A stretch of 64,000 nucleotides of DNA from DASRBN01 sp035294305. Its GTDB lineage: Bacteria > Chloroflexota > Ktedonobacteria > Ktedonobacterales > Ktedonobacteraceae. Made by a program: the position numbers and the translations under genes. Where the stretch lies: positions 1 through 64,000 of the forward strand of contig DATGLD010000008.1 in NCBI GenBank assembly GCA_035294305.1, given 5' to 3'. Of the stretch, positions 17,441-25,588 are shown in pieces (the stretch's first letter is position 1; every line of letters starts with the position of its first letter). The notes under the pieces are model-generated. The model saw nothing but the letters and a program-made list of their open reading frames with translations. It did no database searches and was not told the DNA's origin.

Positions 17441-17467
17441 GAAGATGACCCCCTTCTATATAAGGTT

Positions 17468-17486
17468 GCGCCACTCCTGGTGGCGC
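17468..17486 (-). promoter_or_regulatory. Hairpin just upstream of the infB ribosome site
   Basis: GCGCCAC, loop, GTGGCGC: a perfect 7-bp stem with a 5-nt loop in the infB 5' UTR, between the intrinsic terminator and the start codon. It could protect the mRNA 5' end or modulate initiation. Confidence 0.45.
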
Positions 17487-17508
17487 GAATCTCTCTTCAC
17501 AGCCACAC

Positions 17509-17544
17509 AAAAAGACTGTCGCCTTCATAAAGAAGGTGACAGTC
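17509..17544 (-). terminator. Intrinsic terminator in the infB leader
   Basis: Read on the minus strand: GACTGTCACCTTC, loop TTTAT, GAAGGCGACAGTC, then TTTTT. It has a 13-bp stem with one G-T pair followed by a U-run, about 70 nt before the infB start and about 290 nt downstream of a strong promoter. This placement suggests premature termination (attenuation) of infB transcription. Confidence 0.75.
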
Positions 17545-17832
17545 CCTCGTTGGTGCAGTGCCAGGCATATATTCGTCTGCGCTCTCAGGCGTAAGGCCTG
17601 TGGCCTATGGTTTAACAGGTCATAGCTGTCGCTCCGCAAACTTTGCCAAAACTGCCCTCCAACCGGGGGGCTGTGCCTCTAACAAGAGTAGAGATATAAT
17701 GACTCATAGATTTAGATTTGTTTCAAACTTCATCGGACCAGCTGGCCCGATGATAATAACATTACTTCGATTCATCTCTCATCCATCTCTCAATGGATGC
17801 AAATGATAACCGGAAAAACTAATGTATATCTC
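17545..17832 (-). ncRNA. Structured infB leader RNA (putative attenuator)
   Basis: This roughly 290-nt transcribed, non-coding stretch lies between the infB promoter and the leader terminator. On the minus strand it contains a near-perfect hairpin CATCGGGCCAG/CTGGTCCGATG (around 17732-17753), a CTATG/CATAG stem, GGCC-ACA-GGCC and CAGGC/GCCTG stems near 17580-17625. No known riboswitch consensus was recognised and there is no T-box GGTGG-ACC core. It could be a ribosomal- or initiation-linked attenuator; this is inference. Confidence 0.45.
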
Positions 17833-17861
17833 AGTATAGCGCACTACTCACCCAATTGCAA
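17833..17861 (-). promoter_or_regulatory. Sigma-70-type promoter for infB
   Basis: TTGCAA, 17-bp spacer, TATACT on the minus strand (-35 at 17856-17861, -10 at 17833-17838). It sits 22 bp after the ylxR stop. Confidence 0.7.
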
Positions 17862-17882
17862 GAACAAATCAGAACCTACCCG

Positions 17883-18248
17883 TTATTCCGCTTTAGCCCC
17901 CTTGTTTTTAGGGTTAGCTCTCACCTTTGTTTCCGGCGCGGCAGGTTCATCTTTCGGCAGCGTCGCAATAAAGGCATCCAGACCTGCGCGGTCTTCATCG
18001 GATATCGTCATTTCAAATTCCTGCTCCAGACGCTTTTTCTTGATGGCATTTTCCCAGCAAGAAAGCCGGGCACACAGGTAGGCGCCGCGCCCAGATTTCT
18101 TGCCGGTTGCGTCTACAAACACATGTCCATCGGGTGTGCGCACGACGCGCAGCAACTCGCGTTTCGGCTTCGTTTCCCGGCAGGAGACGCAACTGCGCAA
18201 GGGAACATGTTTTGGCCGCTTCACCTGCTTATTTGCTGTCTTCGCCAT
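17883..18248 (-). CDS. rnpM: YlxR-family protein (RnpM, RNase P modulator)
   Basis: Small basic RNA-binding protein encoded between nusA and infB in most Gram-positive-like genomes. The 121-residue product has the YlxR core PLRSCVSCRETKPKRELLRV, then GRGAYLCARLSCWENAIKKKRL. The Cys pair near the N-terminus and the GRGAY motif are typical. Its C-terminal tail of about 35 residues is longer than in short family members. B. subtilis YlxR was reported to bind and modulate RNase P; whether this holds here is inference. It lies 31 bp after nusA. Confidence 0.92.
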   Translation of the reverse strand: MAKTANKQVKRPKHVPLRSCVSCRETKPKRELLRVVRTPDGHVFVDATGKKSGRGAYLCARLSCWENAIKKKRLEQEFEMTISDEDRAGLDAFIATLPKDEPAAPETKVRANPKNKGAKAE

Positions 18249-18279
18249 ATATACCTCCAGTATATTTCACCCTTACCAC

Positions 18280-19506
18280 TTACTCATCATCATCGAGTGG
18301 CGCCGTATAACGTCCACCCCCCCGCTGCGAGTGCGAACGCCTTGAGCCGCCTTCGCGTTCACCCCGATCGTAGCGGTTTTGTGAGCGATCCCGATCTCCT
18401 CGCTCGCGCCGGCCACTATGCGTGGGCATAGGTTCGCGCCGCTCCTCAAAATGCTCTTCGTAGATCTCACCCTCGGCAGGTTTTGTGACATCCACACGCC
18501 ACCCTGTCAATTTTGCCGCTAGCCGCGCATTTTGTCCATCTTTACCAATGGCCAGTGAAAGCTGCCGCTCCGGTACCGTGACCACCGCCGTATGATCAGA
18601 ATCGCGCAGTTCCACCTTCAGCGGTTTCACCGGACTGAGCGAATTAGCCACGAATGTCGCGGGATCAGAACTCCACTGGATAATATCGATCTTCTCATCG
18701 TTAAGTTCATGCACGATGTTATTAATGCGCGAGCCGCGCACGCCGACACATGAACCAATCGGATCCAATCCCTCCTGGCGAGAGACTACGGCGACCTTTG
18801 AGCGGCTGCCCGGTTCGCGCGCGATGGCCTTGATCTCGACGGTTCCCTCGTAAATTTCGGGTACTTCCGACTCGAAAAGGCGGCGCACCAGATCGCGGTG
18901 CGTGCGGGAGACCATGATTTGCAGCATTCGCCCCTGGACGCGGCGTACATCATATACGTAGACGCGCAGGCGCTGCCCAACGCGGTAGCGTTCGGTTGGA
19001 ACCTCCTCACCGGGAGGCATCACACCTTCCACGCGCTCGGCCTTATCGAAATCCAGCAGCCAGCCACGGGTCGAGTCTTTGCGCGTGAGGGTGCCGAGAC
19101 GAATTTCGCCAATCCAGTCCTTGAGTTGATCGTAGAGGTGCTCATGTTCGGCCTCGCGAATGCGTTGTAAGATCACCTGCTTGGCCGTCTGAGCGGGAAT
19201 ACGCGCGAAGATGAACGATGAATCAACATCAATAGTCTGCCCAAGCGCGGCACGCGGTACCAGCCGCTGTGCCTCCGCCAGCGAGATTTCCTCGTTGGGA
19301 TCACTCACCTGCGCCACAACGCGCTTCGCGGCCCAGACTCGCACCTCGCCATTTTTATCTACCTCGATGCGAATATTCTCCCCGCCGCCGAAGCTCTTGC
19401 GGTAGGCCGATAGCAGGGCAGTGGCAACAGTTTCCATCACTACCTCGCGGGGCAGTCCCTTTTCGGCAATTAATTGTGCGATAGCCGCCTGAAATTCGCT
19501 CCTCAT
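18280..19506 (-). CDS. nusA: Transcription termination/antitermination factor NusA
   Basis: Binds RNA polymerase and nascent RNA to control pausing, termination and rRNA antitermination. The 408-residue product has the N-terminal domain (FQAAIAQLIAEKGLPREVV), an S1 domain, and two KH domains; the second carries LSLAIGKDGQNARLAAKLTG near 320-340. A hydrophilic Arg/Gly/Glu/Ser-rich tail replaces the acidic repeats seen in E. coli. The frame is open 12 codons upstream, but the ATG at 19506 has GGGAGGG upstream and starts the conserved helix. The usual upstream partner rimP is absent here; a divergent acyl-CoA dehydrogenase is upstream instead. Confidence 0.95.
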   Translation of the reverse strand: MRSEFQAAIAQLIAEKGLPREVVMETVATALLSAYRKSFGGGENIRIEVDKNGEVRVWAAKRVVAQVSDPNEEISLAEAQRLVPRAALGQTIDVDSSFIFARIPAQTAKQVILQRIREAEHEHLYDQLKDWIGEIRLGTLTRKDSTRGWLLDFDKAERVEGVMPPGEEVPTERYRVGQRLRVYVYDVRRVQGRMLQIMVSRTHRDLVRRLFESEVPEIYEGTVEIKAIAREPGSRSKVAVVSRQEGLDPIGSCVGVRGSRINNIVHELNDEKIDIIQWSSDPATFVANSLSPVKPLKVELRDSDHTAVVTVPERQLSLAIGKDGQNARLAAKLTGWRVDVTKPAEGEIYEEHFEERREPMPTHSGRRERGDRDRSQNRYDRGEREGGSRRSHSQRGGGRYTAPLDDDE

Positions 19507-19646
19507 ATGCCATATCCCTCCCGCTGGTCGCCTGGTAGACACCTGAATGTCGGTTTTTCGAGTGCAAGTTCTGATGCATTCTCCTCGCCTCTATTGCTAG
19601 AGCGACGATGCCTGCACCAGTTCAACGGATAAAACGTCTCAAGCAA

Positions 19647-19672
19647 ACAGAAAAGTGGGTTAGGGCACCCAC
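19647..19672 (-). promoter_or_regulatory. Hairpin in the nusA leader
   Basis: Minus-strand AAAAAGTGGGT, loop, ACCCACTTTT lies about 30 nt after the predicted nusA transcription start. Similar GTGGG/CCCAC hairpins are often found at the start of rimP-nusA transcripts. It ends in TTTT on one side, so it could also pause or terminate RNA polymerase. Confidence 0.5.
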
Positions 19673-19705
19673 TTTTTCAAAAAGGTTTTCCTCGATTCTC
19701 TGCGT

Positions 19706-19734
19706 ATTATAGCATATTCTGAGTGGTAAAGCAA
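19706..19734 (-). promoter_or_regulatory. Sigma-70-type promoter for the nusA operon
   Basis: TTGCTT, 17-bp spacer, TATAAT on the minus strand (-35 at 19729-19734, -10 at 19706-19711). It predicts a leader of about 190 nt. The rest of 19735-20029 holds no gene; it includes a possible TATAAT at 19991-19996 for the divergent gene. Confidence 0.75.
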
Positions 19735-20029
19735 CCTTAACATCAGGCTATCAGGCTATAAAGTCTACCAAATAAAACCACTTACTGGTGCGAATCGGGA
19801 ACAGGTATTGGATTGGCTATTTCCTTCGTTAGCCTGGTTCAGAAGTTTCTCTCCATTATAAAGGATGAGATATGAAAGTAGGTCGCTTGCCCATGACTGT
19901 TTCATTTGTTCCTCGAAACCATTTCCCTACACTTCCCTCGTCCCTTATGTCATAATACATACAGACGGATAACAGCATCATCAGGCGTCCTATAATTTGA
20001 AGTCGTAGGAAAGGCAGGATTGTATACCC

Positions 20030-21172
20030 ATGGCCGTTGCACATATCGCCGAAGACGAACAGGCAATTATCGAAGCAATACACGAGATCGCCGTGGAGCG
20101 TGTGGCTCCCCGCGCCGCCGAAATCGACCACACGGGAGAGTATCCCTGGGATATGAAAGAACTACTGGCCCAGCAGGATATCCTGGCCATGCCGTTCCCG
20201 GTCGAATATGGCGGCATCGGAGCCAGCGAACTGGCGATTTTGATGGCAATTGAAGAACTCTCCCGCTATTGCGCCACAACCGGCCTGATCCTGGCCGTGC
20301 AGCAGCTTGGCGCGCTGCCCATCATGCTGGCGGGTAATGAGGCGCAGAAGCGTAAATATCTGCCACCCCTGGCCAGCGGTGAGTGGCTTGCAGCCTTTGG
20401 GCTGACCGAATCAGGCTCCGGCTCCGATGCTGGAGCTATGCAAACGATGGCCGTGCGCAAGGGCGATAAGTATATTCTCAATGGCTCCAAACGCTTCATC
20501 ACCAATGGTGGTCTTGCCCAGGTCAACTCCGTCTTCGCCATTACAGATCGTGAGAAAGATACGCGTGGCATCAGCGCCTTCATCGTGGAGAAAGACTTTC
20601 CAGGCTTTTCCGTTGGCCGCATCGAGGATAAGATGGGCATTAAGGGCTCGCAGACGGCGGAGTTGATCTTCACGGATTGCGAAGTACCCGCCGAAAATCT
20701 GCTGGGGCAGGAAGGCGATGGCTTCAAAATCGCCATGATGACGCTTGATCGCACGCGCCCCGGCATCGGTGCGCAGGCCCTCGGCATCGCTCAAGGAGCG
20801 TTGGACCTGGCCGTTTCCTATTCCAAACAGCGCATCCAGTTTGGCAAACCCATCGCGGAAAACCAGGGCATCCAGTTCATGCTGGCGGATATGGCAACGA
20901 AGGTCGAAGCCGCGCGTTTGCTGATCTATAATGTCGCGGAAATGATCGACCGCGGCGAAAAACACTTCAGCAAGTACTCCTCGATGGCCAAGATGTACGC
21001 CTCGGATATCGCCATGGAAGTGACCAACGACGCCATTCAAATCCTCGGTGGTTATGGGTATATGAAGGAATACCCGGCAGAGCGGATGATGCGCGATGCC
21101 AAAATCACCCAGATTTATGAAGGGACGAACCAGATTCAACGCCTGGTGATTGCGCGTGATTTGTTGAGGTAA
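20030..21172 (+). CDS. Acyl-CoA dehydrogenase
   Basis: FAD enzyme that introduces the alpha-beta double bond into acyl-CoA thioesters and passes electrons to ETF. The 380-residue product has the FAD/substrate motif AFGLTESGSGSDAGAM near 123-138, GSKRFITNGG, and the C-terminal ILGGYGYMKEYPAERMMRDAKI. In QIYEGTNQIQR near 362 the Glu is the catalytic base of short/medium-chain enzymes. The start ATG follows AGGAAAGGCAGGA. Chain-length specificity cannot be read. etfAB and a quinone-linked Fe-S reductase lie 5 kb downstream, giving a complete electron path. prs starts 9 bp later. Confidence 0.95.
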   Translation: MAVAHIAEDEQAIIEAIHEIAVERVAPRAAEIDHTGEYPWDMKELLAQQDILAMPFPVEYGGIGASELAILMAIEELSRYCATTGLILAVQQLGALPIMLAGNEAQKRKYLPPLASGEWLAAFGLTESGSGSDAGAMQTMAVRKGDKYILNGSKRFITNGGLAQVNSVFAITDREKDTRGISAFIVEKDFPGFSVGRIEDKMGIKGSQTAELIFTDCEVPAENLLGQEGDGFKIAMMTLDRTRPGIGAQALGIAQGALDLAVSYSKQRIQFGKPIAENQGIQFMLADMATKVEAARLLIYNVAEMIDRGEKHFSKYSSMAKMYASDIAMEVTNDAIQILGGYGYMKEYPAERMMRDAKITQIYEGTNQIQRLVIARDLLR

Positions 21173-21180
21173 GAAGAACT

Positions 21181-22128
21181 GTGCGTGAAATAACGATATT
21201 CAGTGGGTCTGCTCATATTGAACTGGCAAAAGAGATTTGTAAAAACCTGGATGTACCCCTTTCTCCAAGCACCATCCGGCATTTCGGCAACGATTGTCTG
21301 TATGTGCAACTGAATGCCAATTGTCGCGAGGCCGATGTTTTTCTCATTCAGCCGCTTGTTCCACCTGTGCAGGAAAACCTGGTCGAGCTGCTGTTCATGC
21401 TGGATGCGGCCAGAGGTGCCTCCGCAGCGCGTACAACAGCAGTAATTCCTTATTATGCCTATGCCCGCTCAGATAAAAAAGATGCGCCGCGCATCTCTAT
21501 CGCCGGCCGCCTCGTCGCCGACCTGCTGGTAACAGCCGGAGCCAACCGCGTATTAACTATGACGCTGCACTCGCCGCAGGTGCATGGTTTCTTCAGTGTC
21601 CCCACAGATAGCCTGAACGCGCTCAATGTGCTGGCCGGATACTTTCGTGGCCGCGACCTGGCGAATACCGTCGTCGTCTCTCCTGACCTCGGACGCGCCA
21701 AAACTGCCTCGCATTTCGCGCGCATGCTCAGGCTTCCCGTGGCCGCGGGCAGCAAGGAACGTCTCAGCGATGACAAGGTTGTGGTAGAGGCCATTGTCGG
21801 CGATGTCGAGGGTAAAAATGTGATCATCATCGATGATGAGATCGCCAACGGTACCACAATCATCGAGATTTTGAGGCGCCTGCGCGAGTTCCATATCGGT
21901 CGTGTCACCGTTGTTTGCACGCATGGCCTCTTTACCGGCAACGCTATTCAAAAACTGCGCGAACAGCGGGATATCGTAGAGATTGTCACCACCAATACCG
22001 TGCCGATCCCGCCCGAAAAGCGCCTGCCCAATATGACGATACTCTCTATCGCTCCCCTGATGGCTGAGACGATACGGCGCATTCACAATGGCGAATCAGT
22101 GAGCACGCTGTTTGTAAATGCGGTGTGA
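21181..22128 (+). CDS. prs: Ribose-phosphate pyrophosphokinase (PRPP synthetase)-like
   Basis: Predicted to make PRPP from ribose-5-phosphate and ATP, feeding purine, pyrimidine, His and Trp synthesis. The 315-residue product has IFSGSAHIELAKEI, the flexible-loop region YYAYARSDKKDAPRISIAGR near 97-116, a metal-binding HSPQVHGFF near 137 and the PRPP-binding loop IIIDDEIANGTT near 215-226. The loop differs from the canonical DDMIDTGGT type (Ala-Asn for Asp-Thr), so this may be a divergent or second paralogue. The start codon is GTG. It lies 9 bp after the acyl-CoA dehydrogenase gene, without an obvious functional link. Confidence 0.88.
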   Translation: MREITIFSGSAHIELAKEICKNLDVPLSPSTIRHFGNDCLYVQLNANCREADVFLIQPLVPPVQENLVELLFMLDAARGASAARTTAVIPYYAYARSDKKDAPRISIAGRLVADLLVTAGANRVLTMTLHSPQVHGFFSVPTDSLNALNVLAGYFRGRDLANTVVVSPDLGRAKTASHFARMLRLPVAAGSKERLSDDKVVVEAIVGDVEGKNVIIIDDEIANGTTIIEILRRLREFHIGRVTVVCTHGLFTGNAIQKLREQRDIVEIVTTNTVPIPPEKRLPNMTILSIAPLMAETIRRIHNGESVSTLFVNAV

Positions 22129-22144
22129 ATGATGACCCTACACC

Positions 22145-23548
22145 TCAATTTCCTTGCGTGCCTGGTGAGGCCGTCCCCTTTTCCTCGGGCGGGCGAATGT
22201 TTCTGAAGAATGCGTAATAGAGAACCGTATTGAGACCTTGCAGGGCCGCCGCGAACTCTAGAGGAAGATCAAGAGCTACCTGCTGAATGAGATATCCGGC
22301 AAATGTTGGACTGATAGATGCGGCTACCTGAGATGGTAGACTGGCGAGTCCTGCCGCGCTCGCCCGCTCTTGCGGCGAAATGATGCCCATTAAGTATGAT
22401 TGTCGTACAGGGTTGGAAAGCGTGTTGGCAACCATACGTACAAGGTAGAGCGCGGCCGCTAAAAGAAATGTTGGCATGACGGCAGTAATCGCAAGCAGGA
22501 TGACCGAGATTGCGCGTGTAATAACAACGGTGTTTACTGTGCCTAACCTGCGTGCAAGACGACCTGCCAGCAGGTAAGGAATGGCGGCTGCCAGGTTAAT
22601 AATGAAGAATAACCCTCCCAACTGCCCAGCGTCGACTCCATAACGACGGTAGAACCAGTAGACCATGAAAGAACCTAGCATGCCGATTGCCAGTCCGTTT
22701 GTCGTGTTGGTAACCATAAAACGCCAGACGAGATTCCACGAACTGCGCGAAAGGCCAAGTACTTTTCGTCCTCCAGCATTATCCGAATTGCCTTGCAAGA
22801 CCGCAACGAGGGGTTCTGCCGCGAGCTTGCTCGCTTTCGTCCGCGAATGTAAGTGCTCGCGCACCGGCAGGACGGCCACTGCCATTACGATGCCAAGCAG
22901 CACCGTGAGCAGAAAAAGTGCGCGATAACCGGTAAGCAGCGAAAAGCTCGCATCTTGCTGCAACAGGCCAGGGATATACGCGCACAGCGACCCCAGGGCT
23001 CCTCCTATCACGCCGATAAAAGAGAGGGCCCCAAATACCGTTGTACGTTGGACATCGCTGGCATGTTCAGCTATAAGCGCCTGTTCTGCTGGGTAATATG
23101 GCCCAAATGCGCCACCGCTGCCTGCACCGCCTCCACGCCCAATCGTACCTAGCGCTCCGGCTACCACCAGCACGATGAAATTACCGGAAAGTGCGAAAAA
23201 TAATCCCCCGCCGGCCATCATCAACGAAATAAGAACTAATAACGTCTTGCGTCCAAACCGATCTGAAAGAAACCCCACGGCAGCCGCCAGCAGCGCACTG
23301 GTGATGGCGGCTGCTGTGAAAAGTATACCCAGTTGAATGGCATTAAAACCCAGTTTGGCCAGGTAGAGCGGCACAATAATTGCAAGATATCCCTGCGCCA
23401 GGCTGCGTAGCCCTCGCCCACTGAAAAGTAGCGTGAGATCACGATCAAGCCATTGAGGGCCTCGTATGCGATGCCTTGCTTTATCCAGTTCAGGTGGTTG
23501 TTCTGTTGTAGAATCGGCTGTGACCGGGAGATTCGATTCCGTACGCAT
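22145..23548 (-). CDS. MFS transporter
   Basis: The 467-residue product has about 12 hydrophobic segments and the MFS loop 2-3 motif GFLSDRFGRKT near 93-103. A second, weaker copy (GRLARRLGTVN) lies between helices 8 and 9. The N-terminal 30 residues are cytosolic and polar. This pattern fits drug-efflux or sugar-export subfamilies; the substrate cannot be predicted. It converges on prs with a 16-bp gap. Its promoter region carries an operator-like tandem of ACGTTT units, so expression is probably repressor-controlled, but no regulator gene is adjacent. Confidence 0.9.
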   Translation of the reverse strand: MRTESNLPVTADSTTEQPPELDKARHRIRGPQWLDRDLTLLFSGRGLRSLAQGYLAIIVPLYLAKLGFNAIQLGILFTAAAITSALLAAAVGFLSDRFGRKTLLVLISLMMAGGGLFFALSGNFIVLVVAGALGTIGRGGGAGSGGAFGPYYPAEQALIAEHASDVQRTTVFGALSFIGVIGGALGSLCAYIPGLLQQDASFSLLTGYRALFLLTVLLGIVMAVAVLPVREHLHSRTKASKLAAEPLVAVLQGNSDNAGGRKVLGLSRSSWNLVWRFMVTNTTNGLAIGMLGSFMVYWFYRRYGVDAGQLGGLFFIINLAAAIPYLLAGRLARRLGTVNTVVITRAISVILLAITAVMPTFLLAAALYLVRMVANTLSNPVRQSYLMGIISPQERASAAGLASLPSQVAASISPTFAGYLIQQVALDLPLEFAAALQGLNTVLYYAFFRNIRPPEEKGTASPGTQGN

Positions 23549-23570
23549 GTCTCATGAATGAATACAACAT

Positions 23571-23625
23571 TACCGTAAACGTAAACGTTAATTATATTGT
23601 AGTCATATCCATTTCCGTAAGTCAA
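23571..23625 (-). promoter_or_regulatory. Promoter and operator-like repeat of the MFS gene
   Basis: Minus strand: TTGACT (23620-23625), 18-bp spacer, TACAAT (23596-23601), followed at once by AACGTTTACGTTTACGG (about 23574-23590). The ACGTTT units repeat with a 6-bp period and AACGTtTACGTT is nearly self-complementary, as expected for a repressor site overlapping the transcription start. Confidence 0.6.
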
Positions 23626-23626
23626 G

Positions 23627-23771
23627 AGACCGGTGCCTGCCATCCACTCATAATTCTTGCAGCGGGCCTCCGGCCCGTCAGGACGGGAGGGGAAGCAAGC
23701 GGGGACACCCCGCACCCCGGCAGGGGTGAAACCCCTGCACCCCGAGTTATGAGTGGATGTCAGACCGGTGC
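23627..23771. mobile_element. MITE-like element with 10-bp flanking direct repeats
   Basis: Direct repeats AGACCGGTGC (23627-23636 and 23762-23771) flank 125 bp. The terminal inverted repeats are CATCCACTCATAA (23641-23653) and TTATGAGTGGATG (23747-23759). Inside are strong hairpins (GGGCC/GGCCC, CGGGG/CCCCG, CAGGGG/CCCCTG). No open frame of note is present. This is the layout of a non-autonomous transposon with target duplication. The rest of 23772-24161 holds no gene that I can support. Confidence 0.5.
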
Positions 23772-24161
23772 GCCTTTCTACCGGCTGCCGGGTGCTACCA
23801 CTAGGGGCGGGGGAACTTGCTCCGCCCTCTCGCCGGCTCGCCTAACACCTTTCCAATCTGGATTGCTGCGGATGGGCTAGGGACCTGTTCCATCCTCTCG
23901 TCCCTTGACGGAATCGGGTTCTAGCTTAGAAAATATGGTATGATTTAAGTACAGCCAGGCTCGACAATATAGTCGGATCCTCCATTGACAGACCAGCACT
24001 CCATCCATACACTTCAAACCAGGCAGTCCTTTTTGCCGTCGTGTATCCGTTAGGCGGGACATATCCATGTGCTCTCCGGTATCAGTAACGCTTATGTTCC
24101 AGCTTTGAGGGATATTTTTGCAGGCAGCCGTTGTTTATTTCTTTGAGCCAAAGGAGAAACA

Positions 24162-24653
24162 ATGATGAAGAAACTCCTCGTTCTCACAGCATCCATTTCA
24201 CTGGTAGTTGGTGTCATCGTAGGTATGTTCTTGAGCTTGCGCACCGGCTCGACAGCCAGCGCTAATAGCGGGCAAACGATCCATGTTGTCGAGCATGCCA
24301 TCACCGATACTGTGCAACACTTTCATCCACCCCATGACTCGCTCGGTGACGTGTTAGCCTTCCACAATCCTGTCTTCGATGCTCAGGACAAGAAACAGGT
24401 CGGCGAGGATAATGGTCAGTGCATTCGTACCGTAGTCAAGGGTAAGAAGGAATGGGAGTGTTTCTGGACAGTCTTCCTCGCACAGGGCCAGATCACGGTC
24501 GAGGGGCCATACTATGACGATGGTACCGATTCGACACTGGCAATCACAGGTGGCACAGGGGCCTTTATGGAAGCGAAAGGGCAGATGTTACTGCACGCCA
24601 CGGGCAATCCTCCCGGCTCCGAATACGACTTTATCTACATGCTGGCAGATTAG
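24162..24653 (+). CDS. Secreted dirigent/allene-oxide-cyclase-barrel-like protein
   Basis: This 163-residue protein has a Lys-containing N-terminus followed by a hydrophobic segment (about 5-26), a signal peptide or membrane anchor. The remainder has the pattern of the small eight-stranded allene-oxide-cyclase-like (dirigent-like) barrel: DVLAFHNPVFDAQDKKQVG, CIRTVVKGKKEWECFWTVF, GQITVEGPYYDDG and LAITGGTGAFMEAKGQ. In bacteria such proteins are secreted and mostly of unknown activity. The start has AAAGGAG upstream. It is monocistronic and converges on a Uma2 gene across a shared hairpin terminator. Confidence 0.8.
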   Translation: MMKKLLVLTASISLVVGVIVGMFLSLRTGSTASANSGQTIHVVEHAITDTVQHFHPPHDSLGDVLAFHNPVFDAQDKKQVGEDNGQCIRTVVKGKKEWECFWTVFLAQGQITVEGPYYDDGTDSTLAITGGTGAFMEAKGQMLLHATGNPPGSEYDFIYMLAD

Positions 24654-24689
24654 AGAATTTCTGAATAGGGGAGAAACTAGCAACATCTT

Positions 24690-24732
24690 GCGATGAAAGG
24701 GTGGCAAACTTACCAGGTCGCCCTTTCATCGC
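24690..24732. terminator. Bidirectional terminator hairpin
   Basis: GCGATGAAAGGG (24690-24701) pairs perfectly with CCCTTTCATCGC (24721-24732). A T-rich tract follows on the plus strand. It lies between two convergent genes. Confidence 0.7.
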
Positions 24733-24734
24733 AT

Positions 24735-25340
24735 TTACTTTTTGGGGAAAAACTGCTCGACATGTGCCGTCAGTCCTGGCACAATCTGTGAAGGTAGTAT
24801 TGCCTGCCCGCGAAAGATGCCGAGCGAATGGTATTCACCGCCCTCTAAGGTCAATACTTCGACCGAGCGGGTTCCAGGATCGACGATCCAATATTCGGTT
24901 ACACCGGCCTGCGCATAGGCGTAATATTTTTTGTTGCGGTCTTGAATTGCTGTACTGGGTGATGAAACTTCGACGACAAGGTCAGGCGCGCCGGCAATGT
25001 ATGAATCCAGGACCTTCGCCTGTCCGGCATTCAATAGAACGAAAACATCGGGTTGAACGACAGTGTTGGGCGATAACTTTACATCGGTAGGCGCCTCTAA
25101 TACCAACCCCAGCCCGGTATCTTCAATACAGGCACATAGGTAACGATAGATGCGTCCTGCAATTCTCTGGTGCGGTATGCTGGGAGAAGGTGTCATGTAC
25201 AGGACCCCATTCACAATTTCGTATCGCTTCCCATCATCAGGTAGAGCGGCATAGTGATTATAGGTCCATTGCCCTTGCTGAGAGCCTGGAATCCAATCAG
25301 CAGGAGTGACTACTGCAATTCTATCGCCTGTGGTTGTCAT
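24735..25340 (-). CDS. Uma2-family (DUF820) restriction-endonuclease-fold protein
   Basis: The 201-residue product belongs to the Uma2/DUF820 family, which has a PD-(D/E)XK nuclease fold and is expanded in Chloroflexi and cyanobacteria. The probable active site is VQPDVFVL near 96, then APDLVVEVSSPST (Glu and Ser-Ser-Pro-Ser-Thr) near 117-129, then DRNKKYYAYAQAGVTEYWIVDP. All the acid and basic residues of the fold are present. The biological role is unknown, and some copies sit near mobile elements. It is a lone gene on the minus strand. A second family member is at 49712-50272. Confidence 0.85.
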   Translation of the reverse strand: MTTTGDRIAVVTPADWIPGSQQGQWTYNHYAALPDDGKRYEIVNGVLYMTPSPSIPHQRIAGRIYRYLCACIEDTGLGLVLEAPTDVKLSPNTVVQPDVFVLLNAGQAKVLDSYIAGAPDLVVEVSSPSTAIQDRNKKYYAYAQAGVTEYWIVDPGTRSVEVLTLEGGEYHSLGIFRGQAILPSQIVPGLTAHVEQFFPKK

Positions 25341-25500
25341 ACCAACCCTGCCTTTCAGTTAATGGGATGCTTGTTGCCAGCAGGAGCATGAAGCTCCAGA
25401 TCATGGCTCTGATACAAAGATAGCATATTTTTTAGTTATCTGGCAATCCTCTGGAAATTTCCGTCTTTCGGGTGATTGCGGGCAACAGTGCCTTTAGCAG

Positions 25501-25551
25501 AATCAATCAGCCCCTACAGATGCAGCAATCGTCTGTAGGGGCTGATTGATT
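25501..25551 (-). terminator. Long hairpin after the Fe-S oxidoreductase gene
   Basis: AATCAATCAGCCCCTACAGA (25501-25520) pairs perfectly over 20 bp with 25532-25551, with an 11-nt loop. It lies 38 bp downstream of the stop codon. There is no long U-run on the minus strand. It shares the AATCAGCCC motif with the hairpin after lpdA. Confidence 0.6.
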
Positions 25552-25588
25552 TATCAGCTAAACGTAGTAGGATACTTCACTCTGATCC

